Positions 47,919-57,619 of a stretch of DNA of 64,000 bases are shown here, one piece after another (the first letter of the stretch is position 1; the number at the start of each line of letters is the position of its first letter). A program made the translations under genes and the position numbers. The DNA is taken from the NCBI GenBank assembly GCA_000818945.1, contig KN805371.1, forward strand, positions 1,116,696-1,180,695. The letters are read 5' to 3'. The stretch comes from Schizochytrium sp. CCTCC M209059 (Eukaryota; Sar; Bigyra; Thraustochytrida; Thraustochytriidae). The notes below the pieces were generated by a model that ran no database searches, had not been told where the DNA came from, and saw only the letters and a program-made list of their open reading frames with translations.

Positions 47919-50597
47919 ATGCGGAAGCCTGTCGAGGAGCTCGTCGAGGAGCAGGGCGGCGACCTTGGCGCGGACGCGCGCGCGGAAAGCGCGCGCGCAG
48001 CCGCGATGGTGAGGCAGACGCCGCGCAAGGGCGAGGGCGAGGGGCTCGCGGCAGCGGAGAAGGCCGCGGAGGACGAACGGCCCAGCGAAGACGCCTTCTT
48101 TAGCGCCGCCTCGCAAAGAGTTCCTCGCGAAACGGGTCGGCCACCTCTTGCGAGCAACCAACGAGCCAAGACGCCGCCGGCAGAGGTCGGCCCCGCGCAC
48201 GTCCACCGACAAGCTTCGCTCGAGCTCCCAAGTCGGCCTTTGATGGCTTTGCAAGCGAGCGGGTCCGCTTCGGATGGTGAACTTGAAGCTCGGGACCCGC
48301 GAGCCAACACGGGCAAGGCGAAACGCTTCGGCGTCAAGCGACTCTCCTCATCTGTCACAGAGGCATCGCTTGAGCTGCAGCATGGCGAGCAACAAGGACA
48401 GGGAGGCGACACGCAATCTGGCTCTGAAGACGGGAAACGAAGACGACTCAACGTCAAGGGCCAGGTCAAGACCCCGGAGCAGGTCAATGTCCCTGCGACA
48501 AGTGTGCCTCACGCCGATCTCTACAAGAATTTCTTCCAGGGCGTTCCCGACCTCTTGGCCTTTGTAAGCGCCGAGGGAAAGATCGTCATGGCAAATCGAC
48601 TCTTCACAGACAGCTTTGCTCTCCCTGAGCACGAAACTGTCGAGGGCGCACATTTCTCAGACGTCCTCTGCACCGATGCCGCAGCCATTGTTCGCAATGC
48701 ACTTCACGTCACAAAATCAGGCGGGGCCATTGCAAATAAAGAAATTAAATTACGTCCGCGCGTTTACGACGCCGCGCACTCCCTGGGTAGCCTTTCCTCA
48801 TGCAGCAGCGATAGTTGCGGCGTTTTGGAAGGAGGGGACCCTGGCGAAGACTTTGTTGGCAGCGGCGGCGGCGGCGGTGGCAGCAGCAGCAACAGCGATG
48901 GCAGCGAGTGCAGCGATGGCAGCGAGTGCAGCGATGGTGGACAAGAAGGATCGCTTGACGGTGCACAAGCTCGTGGCGCAAGCGCTTCCAAAACCCTCGC
49001 CAGTCTCTCTGGCAAGTCGACTGTCTCAAGTGCTCCATCGAGCTTTCGAGGTGGGGCAGAGGCAAAGCCCATTTCCGGAATCAGCGAGATGGACATTACT
49101 TCGAGCGTCGACGGGCTACTTCGCAACAAAGGAGAAGCCGGTGTTAGCGTCCAGCGAATCGATCTTGATCAAGGTTCCCACGCGCAAGCCCCATCCCGCG
49201 TACGTGTCTTCATGGTCAGCGCCTCGCCCAAAGTTGTGGACGGAGACTTTTACGGCGTGCGGCTCATTCTCCGCGATGTGTCCAAACAGTACGCTACCGA
49301 CAAAGCGTTGCGCGTTGCACGAAGAGTCGCTGAGGACGCGAGCAAGGCCAAGTCCGACATGATGTCGATCATTACGCACGAAATCCGAACCCCTCTTGTT
49401 TCTGTTCTTGGGTTCTCGGAGCTAATTCTTGATACGGGTCTGACCTCGAGTCAACGCGAACTCGTGCACAAAATCACACGATCGGGAGACGTCCTCTTGA
49501 AATTGCTGAACAATTTTCTCGACCTGGCCAAGGTCGAAGCTCATGCTATCGATCTCGAGCACAGTGAATTCAAGCTTCTCTACGTTTTACAAAGTGTCCA
49601 TGAGCTCCTAAGTGAACGCGCCATGACCAAAAAGATCAAGTGGGAAGTCGACGTCAGGGACGAAGTTCCCATCAATGTGGTCGGGGATCAGGGTCGCCTT
49701 ACGCAGATTCTTATCAACTTGGTCAGCAATGCAATCAAGTTCACTGGGGCCGGAGGCACCATCACGCTACGTGTGCGCGGCACGCCCCTGACCCGGGGCG
49801 ACGCGAACGACACGTCCAAGAAACCACAATCAATGCTGTACTTTGAAGTCATCGATTCTGGCGTCGGTATTGCAAAGGACCAAGCGGAGAAAATCTTCAA
49901 GCCATTCCACCAAGCCACAACGTCCACAACTCGCAAATATGGCGGAACTGGTCTCGGCCTGCCGCTCAGTAGAAGTTTGGCGGCACTTCTCAATGGCAGG
50001 ATCACACTTACTTCGGAGCCGGACAAAGGAAGCGCCTTCACGCTCGAAATGCCTGTCGAGAGGCTTGAGGACGGAAAGCTGCTGAAGCCAGCTCTGTACA
50101 ACAATGGCCTTTCCAATCTTGTGGAAGAGTGCAGCGAACCTGGCCGCGAGTCCGGAAGGCTAGCTGCAAACGCTGTGCTCACGCACGGCCTAGCTTCGCG
50201 AGGCTTGCGCGTGCTTCTCGTCGAGGATACTTCTGTGAACCAGCTCATCTTCAAGGCATTTTTGGAAAAGGCTTCCATCAAGGTCGATGTTGCCGCAGAT
50301 GGAGTCGAGGCCGTCGAGCAGTTCCAAACGCGCCCTGCTCAATCCCCCTACGATCTCATCCTCATGGACCTGCAAATGCCCCGGCTCGATGGCTTCGGCG
50401 CCACCGCGCAGATCCGCGACCTTGAGGCGTCCCAAAAGCGTTCTCGAACGCCTATCATCGCGCTCACTGCATATTCCTCCGGTCGTGACCTCGACCGCTG
50501 TCTTGCTGCTGGTTGCGACAACTACATTATCAAGCCCGTCAAACGCGACGAACTCTTCGTCACCATTAGCAAGACGCTAAGTCTTGGCGATGCATGA
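47919..50597 (+). CDS. PAS-containing hybrid sensor histidine kinase 2
   Basis: 892 aa from ATG 47919 (MRKPVEELVEEQGGDLG). The N-terminal 185 residues are disordered. A PAS domain starts at about 190 (FFQGVPDLLAFVSAEGKIVM) but is split by a Ser/Gly/Cys-Asp-rich insertion (repeats of GSECSD at about 325-345) before its last strands (VVDGDFYGVRLILRDVS). The kinase core has the H-box HEIRTPL (about 487), N-box NLVSNAIKFT, G1 DSGVGI and G2 GGTGLGL. The receiver has LILMDLQMPRLDG (Asp about 816), ALTAYS and KPVKRDEL. All catalytic residues are intact. It is a paralogue of kinase 1 at 1277-3904, with the same domain order and KPVKR end, but different N-termini and PAS insertions, suggesting a different input signal. 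No HPt domain or TM segment. Cytosolic or nuclear. Confidence 0.93.
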   Translation: MRKPVEELVEEQGGDLGADARAESARAAAMVRQTPRKGEGEGLAAAEKAAEDERPSEDAFFSAASQRVPRETGRPPLASNQRAKTPPAEVGPAHVHRQASLELPSRPLMALQASGSASDGELEARDPRANTGKAKRFGVKRLSSSVTEASLELQHGEQQGQGGDTQSGSEDGKRRRLNVKGQVKTPEQVNVPATSVPHADLYKNFFQGVPDLLAFVSAEGKIVMANRLFTDSFALPEHETVEGAHFSDVLCTDAAAIVRNALHVTKSGGAIANKEIKLRPRVYDAAHSLGSLSSCSSDSCGVLEGGDPGEDFVGSGGGGGGSSSNSDGSECSDGSECSDGGQEGSLDGAQARGASASKTLASLSGKSTVSSAPSSFRGGAEAKPISGISEMDITSSVDGLLRNKGEAGVSVQRIDLDQGSHAQAPSRVRVFMVSASPKVVDGDFYGVRLILRDVSKQYATDKALRVARRVAEDASKAKSDMMSIITHEIRTPLVSVLGFSELILDTGLTSSQRELVHKITRSGDVLLKLLNNFLDLAKVEAHAIDLEHSEFKLLYVLQSVHELLSERAMTKKIKWEVDVRDEVPINVVGDQGRLTQILINLVSNAIKFTGAGGTITLRVRGTPLTRGDANDTSKKPQSMLYFEVIDSGVGIAKDQAEKIFKPFHQATTSTTRKYGGTGLGLPLSRSLAALLNGRITLTSEPDKGSAFTLEMPVERLEDGKLLKPALYNNGLSNLVEECSEPGRESGRLAANAVLTHGLASRGLRVLLVEDTSVNQLIFKAFLEKASIKVDVAADGVEAVEQFQTRPAQSPYDLILMDLQMPRLDGFGATAQIRDLEASQKRSRTPIIALTAYSSGRDLDRCLAAGCDNYIIKPVKRDELFVTISKTLSLGDA

Positions 50598-51346
50598 CCT
50601 TACTGAAAGACCCACCAAATTCAAGGAGGGGGAGGAAAGCAAAAAACAAAATAAGCAAAAAAAAAAAAAACATAGCAGAAAACTACACCTGAATTTGCAG
50701 GCACTGTCTGCCGACAATATCCGCACATGATGCAGTGCCCAGCCTTTCTGCGCCTCCTCGTTATAAAACAGAAAATAATCATCCGCAGCTGCTGCAGATG
50801 ATAACGATTTTGCAACACTTTTTTTTCCTTTCCGCAATGTGTATCCATCCATCAATGGCACGCCACAGCACAAACACGTGCGGTCTTGAATTTCAGCCAG
50901 CTGCTTAGTCGTTCTCTCTTTCATTCTTTTCACCTCTTACGGTTAGCTCTTTCGGGCTCGTTGTCAGCCAGCACCAATTGCGCTTTTCTGCAACAGAAAG
51001 AATAGATCCGGTAACCTTTGGGTTGATATATATTACCTCTCTCAGAAAGAAAAGAGAAGTCGCGATTCTTGATGGCCAAACAAACACCTCTCTGCAATGC
51101 ATACTACTCTCTAGCTCTTCTTTCCTCTGTGCGTCTGATCGCTTCTTGCGCCAACGCCAACGCTGGCATAGCAGGCGCTCCGTAGACTCGCTTTCCGCGC
51201 GCCGGGTGGAGTGCAAAGGCGCAGGTGCCCCTGAGCGGGCCGCAAACCGCAAGCGTTTGCATCGACGGCTCGAGGCTGTAAAAGGCGGGGGGGTTACGGG
51301 CAGTCGCGAGGCGCAAGCACGCACGCAAGCAAGGAAGACATTAATA
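50598..51346. other. Intergenic region before the Dpy-30 gene
   Basis: Kinase 3' end followed by AT-rich DNA with A and T homopolymers (near 50658-50670), and a leader for the next gene. The downstream frame is open to a TTG at 50978 but the first in-frame ATG is at 51347. No other gene seen. Confidence 0.55.
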
Positions 51347-53302
51347 ATGGACGCCGCTTGGCTCAAACAAAATGTCGGCGAGGCGCTGACGGCTGCAATG
51401 GCGGACTGCACGCGCAAGCAGCCAGCCGACCCGATCTCCTTCCTCGGAAAGCATCTTGTGCACTTTGTTGATGCTGCCGAAAAGGCTCTCCGCGAAGAAC
51501 AGAATCAAATTGATGCAGCGGAACGGGCAAAGTGCGAGGAGCAAGTCCGCGAGGCGGCTCGCGCCAGGGAAGAGGCCGAGCAAAAGGCCTGCGATGCTGT
51601 CCCTGTCGCCATTGCTGCCGAGCTCGATGTCCTTGCCCAACCCTCCAAGGTTGACTTTTGCGAAACGGCGCACGGCAAGGCCAGCTTTGTAAGTGTCGCA
51701 GACGAGCTCGCGTTGCTTGCCAAAGAAAAGCTTGCCGCCTCCGTCGACTTCTTTTACCGCAATTCCAGCGCCGAAGCCGTCTATCTGGCCAAGGTTAACG
51801 CGGATGGAAACTTGGTTTTTGTGAGCTCCTCCGATCCAGCCATTCAGGGCAAGATTTTGACAAAATCCGACGACGAGGAAGGCAAGCCTTCGCTGCTTCC
51901 TTTCGATGTCCTGGTGCCAGACGAAGAACCCGAGGCCGATGAAGATGCCAAGGAAGAAGGGGAAAACCCAGAGACGGCCGAAGATGCTCTCGAGGGAGCC
52001 AAGCCTCCCAAGCTCCCCAAATTTGTTCATGTACGCAATATGCTCCGCGATGATCGCGTTCCTTTCTTTGGCCGCGTCCCGACGCTCGGTTCCTTTGTTG
52101 CAGTCCATGTTCCCTACAAGTGCTCCGTGCACAAGGACGCCATTCCAGAAGATGGTGGACTTATTCTTCCGCCGGAGCCGGATGCAGAGGCAGACGAGGG
52201 AACCAACGAGGACTCTGACGAGGTCAACGAATCCGGCGGCGAAGAAGCGGCTGCTGCTGCTGCTACCGATGATACTGATGCCGAGGGCGAGGGCGCTTCC
52301 GACAATGCAAATGAAGAAGAGCAGGACGGCGAGGCCGCATCAGAGCCAACGAAACGCTGGCGCGCCAACACGGTCGACGCCTCCTACATTTTGTGCTTTG
52401 ATACCTTGGGAAGCGATTCTTTTGTCGAGGGTGTCCCCGAATCAGAGATTGAGCTTGCACGAAAGCTCGCGCACCAACTTGGCGAAGCTCTTACGGCGAC
52501 CGAGGACGAGCGCTACCAAGCAGAGATGCAGCTGAGAGACGAGCTTCTCCAGGACAATGAAACCGCCAAGGAGGCTGCCGCCACGAGCCTCGCAAACGCC
52601 GACGAAGAGGTCACTGCGGCTGCAGAACAGGCCCGAGCTGACGCTGCCAAGGCCGCCGAAGGTGCTAGCGAAGGCGAAGGCGAAGATGCTGAGGTCAAGC
52701 AAGAGGGTGAAGGCGAGCAGGGCTCGAGTGATGCATCTCTTGAGACCCTCGAGGAGGCCGTGGCCTTCAAGGAGGCTCATTCCAAGCTTCGCGCCCTCCA
52801 GCAAGGCCTTGCTGTGGCCGAGTGGTGGCAGGAACATCTCCGCACCTACACCAAGCTCTGTATTGATCCTGAGGATCACGTGCAGCAGGCTCTGCACGTC
52901 TTTTTGCGAGTCTATGTGGTGGACTTTCGCAACGCCGTGCCAGAAAAGAACTGGGAGGCCATCAAAGCTCATGAGCATGCTTCATGGTTCTCCGTTCCGG
53001 CACAATTTGATCCCACAGAGCCCGGTAGCGAAGCCAGCTGCGGGTTAGACGCCGCGACCGCCGGGGCGCTGCTCGAGGAGGTCCAGGCCTTGACTTTTGA
53101 GGAGCCTGCGTGGATTCCCGCTCTTGCGAAGCTTGCTTCTGGCGCGCTCGAGAGCGTCTTGGCACGCGCTGCGCACCTCACAAAGCTCGAAGAGATCGAA
53201 GCGGCTCGGATTGCAGCAGAAGAGGAAGCAGCAGCTGCTGCGGCCGCGGCCGCGGCAGCCGCTGCTGCAGAGGAAGGCGAGGCTGCTGCCGAAGAGGAGT
53301 GA
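51347..53302 (+). CDS. Dpy-30-motif protein, probably axonemal/ciliary
   Basis: 651 aa from ATG 51347 (TAATAATGGACG). The N-terminus (about 18-60) has a Dpy-30 dimerisation motif, PADPISFLGKHLVHFVDAAE, followed by an acidic/Ala coiled coil. A GAF-like region extends from about 105 to 370 with strands ASVDFFYRNSSAEAVYLAKV, FVHVRNMLRDDRVPFFGRVP, GSFVAVHVPYKCSV and YILCFDTLGSDSFV, interrupted by long acidic insertions. The C-terminal half is helical (WWQEHLRTYTKLCIDPEDHV, FLRVYVVDFRNAVPEKNWEA) and ends in poly-Ala and Glu. Dpy-30 modules occur in radial-spoke, dynein-regulatory and A-kinase-anchoring proteins as well as in COMPASS; the GAF-like core argues for a flagellar or AKAP-type protein. 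The thraustochytrid type has biflagellate zoospores, which would fit. Function inferred. Confidence 0.72.
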   Translation: MDAAWLKQNVGEALTAAMADCTRKQPADPISFLGKHLVHFVDAAEKALREEQNQIDAAERAKCEEQVREAARAREEAEQKACDAVPVAIAAELDVLAQPSKVDFCETAHGKASFVSVADELALLAKEKLAASVDFFYRNSSAEAVYLAKVNADGNLVFVSSSDPAIQGKILTKSDDEEGKPSLLPFDVLVPDEEPEADEDAKEEGENPETAEDALEGAKPPKLPKFVHVRNMLRDDRVPFFGRVPTLGSFVAVHVPYKCSVHKDAIPEDGGLILPPEPDAEADEGTNEDSDEVNESGGEEAAAAAATDDTDAEGEGASDNANEEEQDGEAASEPTKRWRANTVDASYILCFDTLGSDSFVEGVPESEIELARKLAHQLGEALTATEDERYQAEMQLRDELLQDNETAKEAAATSLANADEEVTAAAEQARADAAKAAEGASEGEGEDAEVKQEGEGEQGSSDASLETLEEAVAFKEAHSKLRALQQGLAVAEWWQEHLRTYTKLCIDPEDHVQQALHVFLRVYVVDFRNAVPEKNWEAIKAHEHASWFSVPAQFDPTEPGSEASCGLDAATAGALLEEVQALTFEEPAWIPALAKLASGALESVLARAAHLTKLEEIEAARIAAEEEAAAAAAAAAAAAAAEEGEAAAEEE

Positions 53303-53668
53303 GCCCACTGCTCGCTTTGTTGACGCTTGACCAAGAACCATTTGCGACGACGTTTGCTTCACAAGTGAAAGAATAGTCTCCAATTAAAACTAAGCTATTC
53401 CTACCACCAATGTTCGGAACCTTTTACGAATCCTTTCTTTCGCTGGCTGATCGTGACAGCTTCTTGCGCTCGTTTCGCATTCATGAGCAGTACAACGAGC
53501 AAAAACATCATTGACCGAACTTTTAAAAATAAAAAGGACCACGATGGTGGTAGACAATGATACCTCATGTGAGTTAAGAAGGATATAATAAGTGCCAGCA
53601 GTCCTAAAAACAGAAGAGGAGTTACGCTCGTACGCCAGCAAGCTGGCCAGCCTAGTAGTTCAAAATTA
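53303..53668. other. Intergenic region between convergent 3' ends
   Basis: 366 bp of AT-richer DNA between two convergent genes. Only untranslated sequence is expected. I see no gene or repeat. Confidence 0.6.
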
Positions 53669-56581
53669 TTAATTCAAAAAATCCCCGAACAGGGCCGTTG
53701 CGAGCGCTTGAAGATCCTTGAGGTCGTCTTCGTCTTTCGTGATGCGCAGCAATCGCGCGCACGTGTCATATGCAGACAATAAGTAAGTTTGCATTGATTT
53801 GGCGCGGAGTTTTGCCGTCTGATCGCTGTTGCTGTTGCTCATGGTCTTGGGCGGAAAGGTGGCGAGCAACGACTGGAAAGAATGCTGAAATCCAAGCGTT
53901 TCGGCCTCCCTCAGCAATCTATCGTGGAAAAGCTCCCGCGCCGCGCTGTATCGCAGTGATCGACGCGTTCGCATTTCTTGCATGCCGCCCTTGGGCGAAG
54001 GGACGCTCACGACGGCACATATGTTGTACTCGCGGTACCGACCACCAAGAGCCGAGCCCTTGACCTCCCCAGGACGTACGCTGAGATCAACGAGATCAAA
54101 GTTGAGCTTTCCGCGCGGGGAGTCAGATTCAATCGACACCTTTTCGCTCTTGCCTTTTTCCTGGCGGCCATGCCCATGGCTCTCGCTCTCGCGACGTGCC
54201 GATGACGAGTGCGTTGGTGTCGAGACGCTTTCCGTGCGGAGATTGCCGCTCCTCCGTTTGGCCAGAGAGTCACGTTGCTGTGGAGTGTCTGGACTCTCCG
54301 TTTTGTGTTGCGGTTGCCGCTCGTAGCGGTCGGAGCGACGCATGGGTGTCGAGCGGTCGGAAAACGAGCTTGAGGACTCGCGGCGAAGTGAAGAGCGACG
54401 TGATGGTGTCACGGCGGCGGAGGAAGACTCCGTGTTGGACACGTTCATGCTCGACGATGCTGAGGGTCCTCCCCGGTTTCCAGTGCTCCCATACTCACGT
54501 CCGCTTCCGCGACGGATCGCAGATTTAGATGTGGGCGTCAAACACGAACCATCGCGGAGCTGGGCAGGCGAAGGTCGTCGCGCGGCTCGTGTTGCTTTGC
54601 GGCGCTGCATGAGCGGTGTGGTGTCGCTCGCTCGTCCCGAAAAGCGACGCCCTGCGCCAGGGGAGGTAAAGCGCGCTCCGACGCTTCCGCGTTGACTCAT
54701 GGACTCATCCAGAGGAGGAGGGGCCATAGAGATAGGACTGGGCAAGCCGTGGTCATAGCTGAAGTCCGTGGCGAGACCACCCGTGCTGTTGCGCATGATG
54801 CGGCCCGTGCTATTGCGCATGACGACGCACTGGTCCATGTGTACTTGTTGGCCTTGTGCAGTGTGAGCCGCTGTGCCTTGCTGCTCGATGTGGCTACTAA
54901 AGCGACGAATCTCGACCGTCTGTTCCTCCATGTGTTGCATCTGGTACTGTTGCTGATGCTGATGCTGATGCTGATACTGCTGTTGATGCTGAAACTGCTG
55001 GTGCTGTTGCTGCTGGTGCTGTTGATGATGATGATGGTGATATTGCTGATTGTGATGGGCAGATGTTGCTCCTCCGACTTGGATGTTCTCGGACTTGAGC
55101 TGCGCGAGAATTTCGTTTTTGGCGTCGCGAATGCCAAGATTGAGCTTGCGCTCCCATTCCTTTTCAGCGGTTTTGCGCGCAAGTTCTGCGGCGTTGCGTG
55201 TCGCCTCTTCCTTTTCTTGCTCGAGCTCCTCGGCAAGGGCAGAGAGCGCCTGGCGCTTCTCCATCTCTGCTTTTTTCGAAACGCGCTCAACAGCAAGGGT
55301 CATTTTCACCTGTGCACTGAGTCGACGGTTCTTTTGTTCTTCGCGAAGCCTCGATTGCCAGTCGGACTCGGCCTCGGCACGCACGCGCTCGACAGTTTGC
55401 TTGACACGTTCGTCGGCCTCGCGCTCGAGCTGCTCCTTTGTCTTGCGTTCGGTTTCTCGTCGCACCATGGATACGCGGCGCTTCCACTCAACCTCAGCCT
55501 CCTTGCGTGCTGCCTCTTTGGCCTGTGCAGTGGCTTGTGCCTGCTCCTCGCGAATGCGTTCCATCTTGGCGCGGTCGTCCGAGATTCGTTCCTTGAGAAT
55601 CGTAATGGCTTGCACGCACTGCTTGACGAAACTCACCATTCCTGCAGTGTTTGCCCCGCTCGCTCCGCTGGCAGACGAGACTGCGGTTTGGCCAGAAGTG
55701 GTGCTGTCAAATTCAGATTTATAGTCTTCGCGAATGACCTCGAGCGAAGAGGATGCCACCGAGCTTTCGAGGATCGATCCATTCTGGCTCATTTGCAGCT
55801 CGACATCATGCTTAAGGTCGCGTGCCTTTTGGGAGAGGAAGCTGGGGACCTCGGAGCATGCCACGAGGTTGTTAAATGCCTCGCGGAGCTTGGGCAACGT
55901 TTCGAGCTGGTGCTTGTCGTCCTGCTGGCCTTTGGTCAGCTCGAGGTCGTGGTGCAAAAGGTTGAGCACGACCCCACAGAAGCCGACGAGCTCTTTATCC
56001 TCAATGCGGACTTCGAGCGGGGCAGCGTCTTCATTGTCGCCAGTTGTTGCAGCGTCATCGCCATCCTCGTCCTGGTCCTCATTCGCGTCGTGGGCGAGGC
56101 AGCTTTGTTCCTCCTCGGCATCGCTTTGAATCTCTTCTACTCTGCAGCGATCAGCGTGCGACGGCTCATAGCTGTCGCCAAAGTCACAGCTTGGCTCGTC
56201 CTCGAAAAGTCGGCCGAGCGGTCGCCGCTGGTGAGAACCTGCGCCGTTCCGTCGATTACGCGTAGCTTCTGCGCGCTCACGCTGCTTGCGTTTCTTCTCG
56301 GAGAAGCGTCCCCGCACACGGACGAGCATGCTCGAGCGTCTGCCTTCCATGGAATCATCAGCCTCTTCGAAGGCCTCGATGGAGTAAATCTTGTCCAACG
56401 TCGAGGGAAATCCGGAGAATGACAACCGATCTTGAAGCGAGCGCGAGGCGCCAGACCCTTGCGCCGGGTTGGGCGAGAATGCGCTGAGGCCATCCACCTC
56501 GTGGTCTGGAGCGAAGCTTGCGTCAAGGCTGTTGGTCAGGAACGAGGAGGAGCTCCCGCGGGACACATTGTCGGCGTGCAT
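53669..56581 (-). CDS. Coiled-coil protein with C-terminal PX-like domain
   Basis: 970 aa from ATG 56581. The N-terminal 200 residues are Ser-rich and acidic. Residues about 320-490 form a long charged coiled coil (KERISDDRAKMERIREEQAQ; KKAEMEKRQALSALAEELEQ). A His/Gln-rich tract lies at about 509-552. A basic Ser/Arg-rich disordered region with many S-x-R and SP sites follows. The last 130 residues look like a PX phosphoinositide-binding domain: GGRYREYNICAVVS, the Arg-Arg..Tyr motif RTRRSLRYSAARELFHDRLL, the Pro-rich loop LLATFPPKTM and helices to LATALFGDFLN. PX domains target endosomal membranes through PI3P. An endosome or trafficking scaffold is inferred; the PX call rests on motif reading only. 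Confidence 0.72.
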   Translation of the reverse strand: MHADNVSRGSSSSFLTNSLDASFAPDHEVDGLSAFSPNPAQGSGASRSLQDRLSFSGFPSTLDKIYSIEAFEEADDSMEGRRSSMLVRVRGRFSEKKRKQRERAEATRNRRNGAGSHQRRPLGRLFEDEPSCDFGDSYEPSHADRCRVEEIQSDAEEEQSCLAHDANEDQDEDGDDAATTGDNEDAAPLEVRIEDKELVGFCGVVLNLLHHDLELTKGQQDDKHQLETLPKLREAFNNLVACSEVPSFLSQKARDLKHDVELQMSQNGSILESSVASSSLEVIREDYKSEFDSTTSGQTAVSSASGASGANTAGMVSFVKQCVQAITILKERISDDRAKMERIREEQAQATAQAKEAARKEAEVEWKRRVSMVRRETERKTKEQLEREADERVKQTVERVRAEAESDWQSRLREEQKNRRLSAQVKMTLAVERVSKKAEMEKRQALSALAEELEQEKEEATRNAAELARKTAEKEWERKLNLGIRDAKNEILAQLKSENIQVGGATSAHHNQQYHHHHHQQHQQQQHQQFQHQQQYQHQHQHQQQYQMQHMEEQTVEIRRFSSHIEQQGTAAHTAQGQQVHMDQCVVMRNSTGRIMRNSTGGLATDFSYDHGLPSPISMAPPPLDESMSQRGSVGARFTSPGAGRRFSGRASDTTPLMQRRKATRAARRPSPAQLRDGSCLTPTSKSAIRRGSGREYGSTGNRGGPSASSSMNVSNTESSSAAVTPSRRSSLRRESSSSFSDRSTPMRRSDRYERQPQHKTESPDTPQQRDSLAKRRSGNLRTESVSTPTHSSSARRESESHGHGRQEKGKSEKVSIESDSPRGKLNFDLVDLSVRPGEVKGSALGGRYREYNICAVVSVPSPKGGMQEMRTRRSLRYSAARELFHDRLLREAETLGFQHSFQSLLATFPPKTMSNSNSDQTAKLRAKSMQTYLLSAYDTCARLLRITKDEDDLKDLQALATALFGDFLN

Positions 56582-57619
56582 TGCGCCCAACGACGAAGCT
56601 CGCGCAGGATAATTTGGTGAGTGAGTGTCCGTCTTCCCGGGAGTTCTGCTGCGCTGCTATGTATGCTCAGAGCCACTCAGCTTGGCGTCGACTCGACCGG
56701 GCGTGCGCTCGCACAACGTTGAGCTTTGTTCGTTACCGCCCCGCCGGCGTCGCTATCGACGTTGTCGTCGTTGGTGGTGGCCGGTCGTCTGTCAAGATCG
56801 CCGCGACGACGAGCCAAAGAACCAGCGGACAGGCACGGGCGAACGAGCGAGCGCAGGCGCGAAAGCGAGAGCGAGAGGAGGTCGAGCGCTTGGCTGTGTC
56901 TGTCTTCTGTGTTTGGCCGTCCGGTACAGCAGGCTAGCGCGCCAGCAACGCGCAATCGAGAGACTACGAGGCGCGAATTCGAATTCTAGTTCGAATTCGA
57001 ATCATTCAAATTCAAATCCGTGGCTGGGACCTGGGACGCGCACAACTGTCGCCAGTGGGCCGCCCTCCCTCACGCCCTTCCCCAGCCTTATCCTCCCAGA
57101 CTCTCCTCCACTATGAAGCTGTTGCGTAGTGACATTTCCACTTAACCCTCACTGTCAGCGTTCTGCTAAGAAGCTCCAGATCTCAATGTTGGGAGTCGCT
57201 CCAAGCGCCAAGTTGAAAGATAAAGCTAAGAGGGAAAACTTCGCGGAGTGACGACAGTCGAAAGTTCCAGTGGCGACAGAGACAAGATGGGGAAATGTGC
57301 GGTTCCAGAAGAGACGGAAGCAGGGTGTCGCGGCGGTTGCACTCTAAGGGGAAAGGGACATAAAGTTGGTTGAATAACCATTCCGATTGCACGCGCGAAA
57401 AAATGCGCCTGGGCGAGACGTTGCACGGACTGGGTTGATTGTTGTCGGGCGCGACGCAGAGCACGTGCGAGCGCGAGCCGCGCGCGACGGGAGCGAGAGG
57501 GTTGCGATCGAGGGAGGTCGCGCGAGCGGCGAGAAAGCACGTGGTGAGGAGAAAGACGAAGCAGAGGACAAAGAGAGGACGAATTGGAGCACGGCGATCT
57601 CGAGAGAAGCAGTCGCGAG
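56582..57619. promoter_or_regulatory. Divergent promoter, PX-like gene / HAUS4-like gene
   Basis: About 1 kb between divergent starts. Its most notable element is a palindromic GAATTCGAATTC..TTCGAATTCGAAT block at about 56977-57015. Frames on both strands are Arg/Ser-rich and lack domains. The HAUS4-like frame extends to a TTG at 57584 but the first ATG is at 57620. Confidence 0.5.
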
